From: JBFGCT01 sp963825565
Lineage (GTDB): Bacteria; Actinomycetota; Acidimicrobiia; Acidimicrobiales; Ilumatobacteraceae
DNA: 64,000 nt
Reading direction: 5' to 3'
Assembly (NCBI GenBank): GCA_963825565.1
Contig: CAWGTW010000004.1
Span: forward strand, 434,001 to 498,000
In this document: positions 35,107 to 42,966 of the stretch, in pieces
How the letters are laid out: the number at the start of each line of letters is the position of its first letter
Position numbering within the stretch: position 1 is the first letter of the stretch
The notes under the pieces: generated by a model
What the model was told of the DNA's origin: nothing
What the model saw: the letters and a program-made list of their open reading frames with translations, nothing else
The model's database searches: none
Translations under genes and position numbers: made by a program

Positions 35107-36631
35107 CGGACCCGGACGCCCTGCAGCCGGGCACGACCGATCGGGGTGCGACGCTCCCGGGTGCGACGGAACCGGGAGCGACATCGACGCATCGCGACGA
35201 TGCCCCCACCGGCGTCGTCGCGTTGCTCGCCGCGAGTGGCGCGTACGTGCTGATCACGGTTGCGCAGAGCGGCGGATCGTTCGTCGTCGTGCCGATCGCC
35301 ACCGGCCTGCTGTCGCCGGCGCAGTTCGGCCTGGTCGCCACCGGCGCGGCTGTCGCGCAGCTCGTACGCGGCGCTGCGACTGCCGGCTTGCCGAGCTCGA
35401 TCACGATCCATTTCTTCAATCGAGGCAAGGACGTCGCCGAATCGCGATCGCTGCTGACGGCGGCGGCGATGATCGCGCTGGCGGTCGGTGCAGCGCTCAC
35501 CGGCGCCGTCGCCGCGTTCGGTGCGCTGACCGACGGCGTCGAGCACCGACACGCTTGCGCTCGGTGCGGCGATCGGGGTCGGTGCGGCGATCGCGCTCGA
35601 CCTGCAGGCGTGGTCGCGGTCGGTCGATCGGGTCGCGCCTGTTCGCGCTGGCGACGCTCGGCACCGGTGTCGCCGGTCAGGCGATCGCGGTCGTGGTCGT
35701 CGCCCTGTTCGATGGCGGCGCCGCGGCGTACCTTGCGGCCTGGGCGGCAACCGCGCTGCTCGCCGCGCTCGTGGCGATGCGCCTCGTCCCCCCGAGATCG
35801 CCTCGCCGGTTGGAGCGTGGAATCGTCCGCTCGGCGCTGCGCCTGGGCGCCCCGACGATCGTGCACACGTTCGGTGCGGTCTTCCTCAGCGTCGGCGACC
35901 GCTTTATGATCGCCTGGATGATCGACAGTGCCGCTGTCGGCCGGTACCACGCGATGTACCTCCTCAGCTCGGCGGGTATCGTGGTCGCCGGAGCCGCCGG
36001 GACGGCATGGGCCCCCTTCGTGCTCGGGCCGCAGGACCGCCGGGACCGCGGCCGCGCGTTGCGCACCTCGACGTCGCTGTTCGTCGTCCTGACCGCGGCG
36101 ATCTCCGCCGCGGCGGTACTGGTCGCGCCGATCGTCCTCGACGTGGTCGGCGGGTCGTCCTACGACGCGACCGGGTTGCTCTGGGTCGCCGGGCTCACCG
36201 GGCTGGCGACCGTGCCCTACACGGTGTACCTCGCCGGCCAGATCTCGCTACTCGGGAGCGAGCGCACGATGGCGATCGCCGGGACCACGATGATCGCCAC
36301 CGCCGTCAACCTCGCGCTGAACGCGGTGCTGATCGGACCGCTCGGTCTGAACGGTGCGGCGCTTGCGACGTTCGTCGCGTATGGCGTGCTCGGGCTGGCC
36401 AGCGCCTTCGCGGCCTCGCGCCACGACCGTCACTTCGATCTGCCCGGCGGGTTGATCGCCTCGGTCGTCGCCGGTCTCGCCGTCGTCGCAGTGATCGGCG
36501 TCTGGCTGCCCGTCGATGGCGTCGGCGTCGTCGTGCGCGTCGTGCTGTCGTCGGCGTTCGGCATCGCCGGACTGATCTACGGTCGGAACACGCTCGCCGC
36601 CGACCGGGTCCTCGTGCGGGGGCCGGCGTGA
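35103..36631 (+). pseudogene. Wzx-type flippase, two apparent 1-nt insertions
   Basis: Polysaccharide-lipid flippase with about 14 predicted membrane segments. Frame 1: GSFVVVPIATGLLSPAQFGL to GALTDGV (near 35538). Frame 2: STDTLALGAAIGVGAAIALDLQAWSRSVDRV (near 35540-35630). Frame 3: LFALATLGTGVAGQAIAVVV to the stop at 36631, including GDRFMIAWMIDSAAVGRYHA. One extra base near 35538 and one in GCGCCTG near 35638 account for everything. All the rest of the protein looks intact. The ATG overlaps the previous stop (ATGA). A decayed copy of its 5' end lies before legF. Confidence 0.82.
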
Positions 36632-37386
36632 ACGGCGACCCGCTCGACGGCTCGATCTCGGCAGCGTTCGATCGGCTGGTCGACGAGCTGCGCGCGCTCG
36701 GCGTGACCAACGAGCTCTTCCTGCGTCACGCGTTCTGGGAGCAGTACCGCTTCGCTCACCGGATCGTGGCCGCTCCACCCGGCCGCGAGCTGCTCGACTG
36801 GGGTGCCGGCGTCGGGCACTTCGGGTTCGTGCAACACGAGCTCGGCGCCCGGGTCACCGCGTTCACCGTCGACATCGAAGGCGCCGGCCCGTACGAGGAC
36901 GTGCTGCGGGCGCTGGCTGCCCGCAACGGCCTCGACCATCGCACCGGAAGCGATCCGGTCGAACTGCCGTTCCCCGACGCGAGCTTCGACATCGCGGTGA
37001 GTTGCGGAGTGCTCGAGCACGTGCGCGAGTTCGGCGGCGACGACCAGGGCTCGCTGCGCGAGCTGCACCGGGTGTTGCGCCCCGGCGGACGCTTGCTCTG
37101 CCTGCACCTTCCCAATCGGTTCTCGGCGAGCGAGGCGGTTCGTCGCCGGCTCGGCCGGACCCACCACGCGTTCACCTATCGTGCCGACGAGTTCGAGCGG
37201 CTCGCGACCAACGCCGGATTCACGATCGAAGCGTCGAGCCGGTACGGCGTCGTCCCGTGGAATTCCTGCTCGCGCCTGCTCTCCGGCGAGGGCGCGCGGT
37301 GGCTCGGCCGCGCGGACCGGATCGCTGCCGTCGCGCTCGGTGTGGTTGCCGTGAACCATTCGTTCGAGTGTCGGAAGGACGGGTGA
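36628..37386 (+). CDS. class I SAM-dependent methyltransferase
   Basis: 252 residues. LLDWGAGVGHFGFVQHELGA is motif I, VTAFTVDIEG motif II, and FDIAVSCGVLEHVREFGGDDQGS the post-motif region; LRELHRVLRPGGRLLCLHLPN follows. Typical Methyltransf_11. The GTG at 36628 overlaps the flippase stop by 4 bp, so it belongs to the same transcript and probably modifies a glycan or its precursor. Confidence 0.82.
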   Translation: MNGDPLDGSISAAFDRLVDELRALGVTNELFLRHAFWEQYRFAHRIVAAPPGRELLDWGAGVGHFGFVQHELGARVTAFTVDIEGAGPYEDVLRALAARNGLDHRTGSDPVELPFPDASFDIAVSCGVLEHVREFGGDDQGSLRELHRVLRPGGRLLCLHLPNRFSASEAVRRRLGRTHHAFTYRADEFERLATNAGFTIEASSRYGVVPWNSCSRLLSGEGARWLGRADRIAAVALGVVAVNHSFECRKDG

Positions 37387-37406
37387 AGCGGCTGCCGCGG
37401 CAGCGT

Positions 37407-37434
37407 TTGCTCCCGGGGGTTGGGCGGTTAGCCT
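37407..37434 (+). promoter_or_regulatory. promoter of Wzz/kinase gene
   Basis: -35 TTGCTC (37407-37412), 16-bp spacer, -10 TAGCCT (37429-37434), then 9 nt to the ATG at 37444. Near-leaderless. Confidence 0.5.
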
Positions 37435-37443
37435 GCGCACGCC

Positions 37444-38991
37444 ATGGCAACTGACGTTTCGGAGATGACGATGCGCGACTTCGGTCGAGTGCTTGTCGAT
37501 CGCAAGTGGATCGTCATCACCGCGGTGCTGGTCTCCACGATCGCGTCGGTCTTGATGTCGGCGCTGCAGACGCAGCGGTTCGCCGCCGAGGCCGAGGTGT
37601 TGATCCTGCCGGTCGGCCAGCAGGGGGTCTTCGAGCAGACCGAGCGGATCAACGACCGTGCCATCCGCACCGAGATCCAGGTGATGGAGGGCGAGGCGCT
37701 GCGCACCCGGGTACAGCAGGATCTCGGCCTGGCCGAGGAGCCACCCGACGTGAAGGCGTCGTCGGTCTCGGGAACCGATGTCATCGCCCTGGCGCTCGAG
37801 GACACCGACGCCCAGAACGCGGCGCTCCTGGTCAACACGTACGCCGAGAAGTACATCGAGATGCGCCGCGAGCAGGCGCTCGGCCAACTCCAAGAGGCCA
37901 CCGTCGAGATCCAGGCGGCGATCGAGTCACTCCAGGCCCAAGTCGATTCGCTCCCGCGCGGCGACCCGAACGCCGACCCCCTCGCCGAGCAACTGGCGTC
38001 GTTCAAGGCCAACCTCGACCAACTCCGCGTCGACATCGCTCTCACGTCGGGTGACGCGTCGATCATCAACGCGGCCGACGTCCCGCAGACCCCGATCGAG
38101 CCTCGCCCGGCGCGCAACGCTGCGCTCGCCGCGATCGTCGGGCTCCTGCTCGGAATCGGCGCTGCGTTCTTCGTCGACTACCTCGACGACCGGGTGCGGA
38201 CCGAGGACGACCTGGCGAGCTTGACCGACGAGCCGGTCCTCGCCGTGGTGCCGACCGATCACCCGCCCGACTCCCGCCCGATCGCCCTCAGCCAGCCCGC
38301 CGATTCCGCTGTCGAGGCCTATCGCGGGTTGCGCACCAACCTCCAGTTCCGCGGGCTCGACGAAATCCTGCGGGTGGTCCAGGTGACCAGTTCGCTGCCC
38401 GGCGAGGGCAAGACCACGACCGTCGCCAACCTCGCGGTCGTACTGGCCCAGGCCGGGCATCGCGTGGCCGTGGTCGACGCCGACCTCCGTCGACCGCAGA
38501 TCCACGAGACGTTCGGCGTCGCTCAGTCGCCGGGGCTGACCGATCTGCTGCTCGGAGCAGCCCCGCGCGAGATCGTCAACCACGTTCCGATCTCCGACGG
38601 GTACCGGATCAGCGTGTACTGCTCCGGCGTCGCACCGTCGAACCCGAGCGAGATGCTCGGCGGCCGCCGGATGCGCCAACTGCTGACCGACATGGGCGGC
38701 CATTACGACTTCGTGATCGTCGACTCGGCTCCGGTGCTCCCCGTCACCGACTCGGTGGCGCTGGCCAATGCGGTCGACGGGGTGCTGGTCGTCGTGCACG
38801 CCGGGGAGGTCGACCGGGGCAACGTGAACGAATCGGTCGAGCGCCTGCAGCGCGTTTCGGCCCCGCTGCTCGGGTTCGTGCTGAATCGGTCCGACACATC
38901 GGGCTTCGACGCATACTCCTCGACCGCCTACGCCGTCGCCCCGCAGGCGGTGATCGATCCGATCGAGGACAACGTTGCCGTCGAAGCCTGA
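37444..38991 (+). CDS. Wzz-like chain-length regulator fused to BY-kinase
   Basis: 515 residues. N-terminal Wzz domain with a membrane segment at about 23-41 (WIVITAVLVSTIASVLMSAL) and a second at about 224-240 (AALAAIVGLLLGIGAAFFV), enclosing an extracellular helical region. The C-terminal cytoplasmic ATPase has Walker A SSLPGEGKTTTVANLA, Walker A' VAVVDADLRRPQ and Walker B FVIVDSAPVL. This is the fused Wzc/CapAB layout controlling export and chain length of surface polysaccharide. The tail has only a couple of Tyr residues (DAYSSTAYAV), fewer than classical BY-kinases. Confidence 0.9.
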   Translation: MATDVSEMTMRDFGRVLVDRKWIVITAVLVSTIASVLMSALQTQRFAAEAEVLILPVGQQGVFEQTERINDRAIRTEIQVMEGEALRTRVQQDLGLAEEPPDVKASSVSGTDVIALALEDTDAQNAALLVNTYAEKYIEMRREQALGQLQEATVEIQAAIESLQAQVDSLPRGDPNADPLAEQLASFKANLDQLRVDIALTSGDASIINAADVPQTPIEPRPARNAALAAIVGLLLGIGAAFFVDYLDDRVRTEDDLASLTDEPVLAVVPTDHPPDSRPIALSQPADSAVEAYRGLRTNLQFRGLDEILRVVQVTSSLPGEGKTTTVANLAVVLAQAGHRVAVVDADLRRPQIHETFGVAQSPGLTDLLLGAAPREIVNHVPISDGYRISVYCSGVAPSNPSEMLGGRRMRQLLTDMGGHYDFVIVDSAPVLPVTDSVALANAVDGVLVVVHAGEVDRGNVNESVERLQRVSAPLLGFVLNRSDTSGFDAYSSTAYAVAPQAVIDPIEDNVAVEA

Positions 38992-39035
38992 GCACCATGT
39001 GCGCGATGAGGCTCGGTTCGCGGGTCGGTCGCAGC

Positions 39036-39041
39036 TAGGCT
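39036..39041 (+). promoter_or_regulatory. -10 box (TAGGCT) of second sugar transferase
   Basis: TAnnnT ending 8 nt before GTG 39050; this favours that start over an ATG at 38975 that overlaps the kinase gene. Confidence 0.4.
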
Positions 39042-39049
39042 CGCCGATT

Positions 39050-39772
39050 GTGTCAATCGCGAGACAACGCGGACCCGTCGCGACGTCGGTCATTGCGCCG
39101 GTCGAGATCGGTGGTCGGCGCGCCGCCACGTTCGATGTGTCGCGCCTACCGCAGCACTCGACGACCGGGCGACGGGTCGGTCAGGCGATCGACCTGGTCA
39201 CCGCATCGGTCGGCCTCGTGCTCGGCCTGGTGCCGGCCCTGTGCATCGCCTTGTTGGTCAAGTTGACCAGTCGCGGGCCGGTGTTCTTCGTCCAGGAGCG
39301 GGTCGGCCAGGGCGGCGAACTCTTCCGGGTGTACAAGTTCCGCACGATGCGGGACGGAACGCACGCCGCCGTGCTCGCCGACGAGCAGCTCCGCGCCCAA
39401 TACGTGCAGAACGGCTTCAAGCTGCCCCCCGACGATCCGAGGATCACGCCCGTCGGGCGGTTCTTGCGCAAGACCAGCCTCGACGAGATGCCGCAGCTGC
39501 TCAACGTGCTGCGCGGTGAGATGAGCATGGTCGGGATCCGCCCGCTGCTCGAGGGTGAGCTGGCGCTCCGCCCTCCCTACGACCAGGCCCTCTACCGGAT
39601 GATGCGGCCGGGTCTGACCGGGCTGTGGCAGGTGATGGGCCGCTCCACGATCGGCACGACCGATCGGCTCGAGCTCGATCGCTCGTACGTCGAGAACTGG
39701 TCGGTCGTCGGCGACCTGAAGATCCTCTTCCGGACGCCGATCGCCATCCTCCGCACGCACCAGGCGCACTGA
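39050..39772 (+). CDS. priming sugar-phosphate transferase (second copy)
   Basis: 240 residues of the bacterial sugar transferase family. Membrane segment VTASVGLVLGLVPALCIALLV, then FFVQERVGQGGELFRVYKFRTMRDGTH, KTSLDEMPQLLNVLRGEMSMVGIRP (catalytic Asp-Glu), RPGLTGLWQVMGRS and a C-terminal WSVVGDLKILFRTP. It is closer to the classical WbaP/WcaJ core than the copy at 22.7 kb. Two priming enzymes in one locus suggest two lipid-linked units or redundancy. Last gene of the glycan locus. Confidence 0.9.
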   Translation: MSIARQRGPVATSVIAPVEIGGRRAATFDVSRLPQHSTTGRRVGQAIDLVTASVGLVLGLVPALCIALLVKLTSRGPVFFVQERVGQGGELFRVYKFRTMRDGTHAAVLADEQLRAQYVQNGFKLPPDDPRITPVGRFLRKTSLDEMPQLLNVLRGEMSMVGIRPLLEGELALRPPYDQALYRMMRPGLTGLWQVMGRSTIGTTDRLELDRSYVENWSVVGDLKILFRTPIAILRTHQAH

Positions 39773-39950
39773 GCCCGGGCACGCCGTATCGGGTCGCCCG
39801 ACCTGTTGTCGGGTCCAGTCGAGCTCCCCAACCGTCCGCCGATCAGTGCGCCCCGCCCGAGCCGGTTGCGCGTGTTCCGGTCGGTCGGACTGGACGAGAC
39901 GTCGTCGGCTCAGGGTGGCGTCGCACGAGATCTGCGGGTTTGCGGTCCAC

Positions 39951-40928
39951 TCAGTCGTCTCGCTCGCGGTCGAGGTACCCGCGGCCGTCGTCGCAACCGT
40001 CGAGCAGGGGACACCAGCGGCACGACGCCCCTGGGCGGCGGGTCGGCGGCCGGCCCTCGACCTCGAGGGCGACGATGGCGTCGATCCCGTCCAGCGTCCG
40101 CCGGACGGCAGATCGCAGGAGTCGCTCGCTGACGTCGTCGACCTGCGCCTCGCCCGCGTCGAGGTAGAACGTGGCGACCTTTCGCGGAGGGACGTGCCGG
40201 GCGAGTGTCTCGAGCAGGGCGTAGAAGCCGAGGTCCTGGCGGTGGCGGGCGTTGGGGCGACCGGTCTTGAGGTCGATGATCACCTTGCGGCTCTCCGCTC
40301 CGTCGGGCCGCCCGAGCATCAGGTCGACGCGAGCGCGGAGCACGATCGGGCCGTCGAGTGGCCACTGCGCCGCCGCTTCGGTGACCGGGTTCGCCCTGCG
40401 GTCGAGCGGCGGGAAGCACTCGACGAACTTGGTCACCCGCTCGACCGACTGGCCGCGCAGGTCCGACTCGTCACCGGGTCCGAGGCCGGCGATCCACGAG
40501 CCGATGCCGCGATCCTCGTCGATCAGGCGGGCCATCGCCTCGTCGACGAGATCGGTGGGCGTCGGCTCCCCGCGCCACGACAGCAGCAGTTGGATCGCGC
40601 GGTGGGCGACCTGGCCCTTGGCGGTCGGGGGCGTCCACTCGAAGTCGTCGGGGGCGAGGTGGTGTTCCTCGCAATCGAGGGCCGAGGCGATGCGGTGCTT
40701 GGTGATGAACAGTTCGGATCGGTCGCCGAGGCGCTGCCCGAAGCCGTCGAGGGCGCTCAGCATCTCGGTACGGATGTCGGCGATCAGGTCCGGATCGAAG
40801 ACCAGTGGCAGCGGCGACCTTCGCAGGGCATCGAGGGTGCGTTGTTGGACCGGAGTGAGCTGCCTGGGCGACCGCTGTGGTGGAAGCGCGGCGGCCGCCC
40901 CCGCGGGCGTGGGGTCCTCGTCGTCCAC
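39951..40928 (-). CDS. RecB-like PD-(D/E)XK exonuclease-family protein
   Basis: 325 residues. Helical N-terminus (GQVAHRAIQLLLSW gives the conserved His), then RARVDLMLGRPDGAESRKVIIDLKTGRP, which has the D of motif II and the D-x-K of motif III, QDLGFYALLETLAR (Q-Y motif), and a C-terminal Cys-rich CRWCPLLDGC. This is the pattern of RecB/Cas4/AddB-type nucleases; three clustered Cys may help bind an iron-sulphur cluster. The GTG at 40928 is 7 nt after a TACAGT -10 on the minus strand (40941-40936). Divergent from the LytR_C gene. Confidence 0.78.
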   Translation of the reverse strand: MDDEDPTPAGAAAALPPQRSPRQLTPVQQRTLDALRRSPLPLVFDPDLIADIRTEMLSALDGFGQRLGDRSELFITKHRIASALDCEEHHLAPDDFEWTPPTAKGQVAHRAIQLLLSWRGEPTPTDLVDEAMARLIDEDRGIGSWIAGLGPGDESDLRGQSVERVTKFVECFPPLDRRANPVTEAAAQWPLDGPIVLRARVDLMLGRPDGAESRKVIIDLKTGRPNARHRQDLGFYALLETLARHVPPRKVATFYLDAGEAQVDDVSERLLRSAVRRTLDGIDAIVALEVEGRPPTRRPGASCRWCPLLDGCDDGRGYLDRERDD

Positions 40929-40935
40929 GCGGCCG

Positions 40936-41007
40936 ACTGTATCGACGCGTCGAGCCGTCGGTCGGCCCCGTCGAAGTCGGTCCGAAGCGCGTCGAAGTCG
41001 GTAGCCT
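40936..41007. promoter_or_regulatory. divergent -10 boxes for nuclease and LytR_C genes
   Basis: TACAGT on the minus strand (40941-40936) and TAGCCT on the plus strand (41002-41007), each 7-9 nt from its start codon. Between them GTCGAAGTCGGT-like direct repeats (GCGTCGAAGTCGGT near 40988 and CCGTCGAAGTCGGT near 40969) could be regulator sites. Confidence 0.4.
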
Positions 41008-41016
41008 CGTCCCGTC

Positions 41017-41595
41017 ATGAGGCACCAGTGGTTGGCGTATGCGATCGTCGTGGTCTTGAGCGCGGGAGCCGGCATCGCGATCGCCGGTCTGCCGAGTTCC
41101 GGGTCGGGGACCGGTGGCGTCACGATCATCGTCGCGGCGTCGACCGAGCCAACGTCGCCGGAGCCGGCCGACACGGCTGCGGTGGTGCCCGAGACCACTG
41201 AAGCGGTGACGACGACCGCGCCGACGACCGAACCCCCGCCCGAGACGACCACCCCGCCTGAGACGACGACCACGATCCCCGAACCGGTCCTGCCGCCGCA
41301 ATCGGAGCTGCGGGTCGTCGTCGCCAACGGGGCCGATATCGGGGGCATCGCCAGTTCGACGGCGAATCGGCTGGAGGACCTCGGCTACGCCGATGTGCGC
41401 GCCACCGACGGTACCGAGATCGTCTTCTTCACCATCGTCTACTACGTCGACGGGTTCGCGGACAGTGCCGTGCGGCTGGCGCTCGAGCTCGGTCTCCAGG
41501 ACACATCGATCGCCCCGATCAGCGAGGCCCCCGACATCGTCGGCGACTTCACGGACGAGGATCTGCTGGCATACATGGGCGCCGATCAACGTTGA
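41017..41595 (+). CDS. membrane-anchored LytR_C-domain protein
   Basis: 192 residues. One N-terminal membrane anchor (AYAIVVVLSAGAGIAIAGL), a Thr/Pro/Glu-rich linker (about 50-88), then a LytR/CpsA/Psr C-terminal-type domain: LRVVVANGADIGGIASSTANRLEDLGY and YYVDGFADSAVRLALELGL. The family sits outside the membrane, often linked to cell-wall glycopolymer attachment, but the catalytic LCP domain is absent here. Followed by a paralogue. Confidence 0.75.
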   Translation: MRHQWLAYAIVVVLSAGAGIAIAGLPSSGSGTGGVTIIVAASTEPTSPEPADTAAVVPETTEAVTTTAPTTEPPPETTTPPETTTTIPEPVLPPQSELRVVVANGADIGGIASSTANRLEDLGYADVRATDGTEIVFFTIVYYVDGFADSAVRLALELGLQDTSIAPISEAPDIVGDFTDEDLLAYMGADQR

Positions 41596-41661
41596 CCGCC
41601 GAACGGCGGCGACGCCGCCGGCGATCCGTCCGACCTTGACGCATCAGCCCGATCCCCTCCG

Positions 41662-42183
41662 ATGAAGCGCCACACGATCGTCAACATCATCCTGGCCATC
41701 GTCGTCGTCGTGCTGGTGTCGACGGTGGTGCTCCTCGAGACCCGCGCGTCGGCACCGGCACCGACGACCACGACGACGACCACCACCACGATCCCCCCGA
41801 CCACGACCACGACCACGACGACGACCACGACCACCACGACCACCACGACCACGACGACGACGATCCCGCCGACGACGGTGCCGCCGCCGCCGCGCTCGTT
41901 CGTCGACGTGGTCGTCGTCAACGGAAGCACGGCGGGGGAGCGGTTGCAGCCGACGATCAACCAGTTGCGCGAGGCCGGCTACGAGATTCTCCGCGGGTTG
42001 GTCGGTGCCGTGCAGACGACCGAGACGGTCGTGTACTACGTCTCGGAGCCGTTCCAGGGGGCCGCCGAGGTGCTGGCCCTCGATGTCGGCCTCTCCGTCG
42101 AGGACATCGCGCTGTTCGAGGACGCTCCGCCGATCCCGGGGTTGGCGACGGCACAGCTGGTGCTGTACCTCGGAGGTGGGTGA
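41662..42183 (+). CDS. LytR_C-domain protein with poly-Thr linker
   Basis: 173 residues, paralogue of the preceding gene. Membrane anchor IILAIVVVVLVSTVVLL, then a linker of about 45 residues made almost only of Thr with a few IPP breaks, then the LytR_C domain FVDVVVVNGSTAGERLQPTINQLREAGY and YYVSEPFQGAAEVLALDVGL. The linker is encoded by an ACG/ACC repeat (about 41762-41880), prone to slippage, and resembles O-glycosylated wall-spanning stalks. Confidence 0.75.
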   Translation: MKRHTIVNIILAIVVVVLVSTVVLLETRASAPAPTTTTTTTTTIPPTTTTTTTTTTTTTTTTTTTTTIPPTTVPPPPRSFVDVVVVNGSTAGERLQPTINQLREAGYEILRGLVGAVQTTETVVYYVSEPFQGAAEVLALDVGLSVEDIALFEDAPPIPGLATAQLVLYLGGG

Positions 42184-42414
42184 ACCCGGCGACCAGGCGG
42201 TCGTGACCGTCGGGATTGCCCGGAGACGTTGCCAGGAGGCGTCTCGCCGGAACGTGGGCTGCTCCGGTGCCGTCGCGACGGGGCGGGAGCACCTCGGTCG
42301 CTGAACCCGGCGGCCGGGGGTCGGCTCGCCCCGGCGGTCCGGCGCTCCGTGGTCGGCGTCGTCGGCAACCGTGACGACCGTGGGAGTGTCACAGCCCTGC
42401 GTCAAGATGGGGGC

Positions 42415-42735
42415 GTGGATGCAACGACGACGATCGATTTCGCGCAGGCCGCTCGGACGCTGGCGCGCGCGGCGCGCAGCCGCCGGTTGGTCGCGCCGAG
42501 CTTCCGCTGCCCGCCGCGCCTGGTCGGCGCCGATCGGACGATTCGTCGTCGCGGTGCCGATGCCGTCGTCTCCGTGCGGATTCGCGGACGGCCGCAGGCC
42601 GCGGTGCTCGCCGACATGATCGAAGGGGTCGTCGTCGCGAACTCCCTTGCTCCGCCCCACGCCGATCGGCTCCGATCCGAGCTCTGGGCCTGCCTCACCA
42701 CGCAGGAGGCGCCTCCCGTTGCCGGCGCTGCGTAA
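42415..42735 (+). CDS. short protein of unknown function
   Basis: 106 residues from GTG 42415: Ala/Arg-rich start (FAQAARTLARAARSRRL), then APSFRCPPRLVGADRTIRRR and VVSVRIRGRPQAAVLADMIEGVV. I do not recognise it. Conserved-looking, codon use is normal for the region, and it sits directly before tRNA-Leu. The 231 bp before it hold no other gene. Confidence 0.5.
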   Translation: MDATTTIDFAQAARTLARAARSRRLVAPSFRCPPRLVGADRTIRRRGADAVVSVRIRGRPQAAVLADMIEGVVVANSLAPPHADRLRSELWACLTTQEAPPVAGAA

Positions 42736-42769
42736 CCCGGCCGTGGCCGCGCCCTAGTCTGCCGCTGAC

Positions 42770-42855
42770 GCCCGGGTGGCGAAATTGGCAGACGCGGGGG
42801 GCTTAAACCCCCCTTCCACTCACGTGGAGTGCGGGTTCAAATCCCGCCCCGGGCA
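42770..42855 (+). tRNA. tRNA-Leu (anticodon TAA)
   Basis: 86-nt class II tRNA. Acceptor GCCCGGG/CCCGGGC, anticodon stem GGGGG/CCCCC with loop CTTAAAC (anticodon TAA), long variable arm CCACTCACGTGGAG-type, T-arm GCGGG TTCAAAT CCCGC. CCA not encoded. The tRNA gene is complete although an integrative element starts in its 3' half, so the element restored it. Confidence 0.95.
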
Positions 42856-42891
42856 CTCGACACGCTGGTATTTCGCGATCGGGTAGTGATC

Positions 42892-42959
42892 CGTGACGTC
42901 ATCCGGGTGGTGCCCGTGTCACATCCGTGTCACGGACCGTGACACCCCCGCTCTACTGT
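42892..42959 (+). promoter_or_regulatory. integrase promoter with 19-bp palindrome
   Basis: GTGTCACGG-A-CCGTGACAC at 42927-42945 is a perfect inverted repeat; a further GTGTCAC half-site lies at 42916-42922 and a GTGACGTCA at 42892. TACTGT (-10) at 42954-42959 follows. These could be arm-type integrase sites or an operator for integrase control. Confidence 0.6.
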
Positions 42960-42966
42960 TGTGCTC

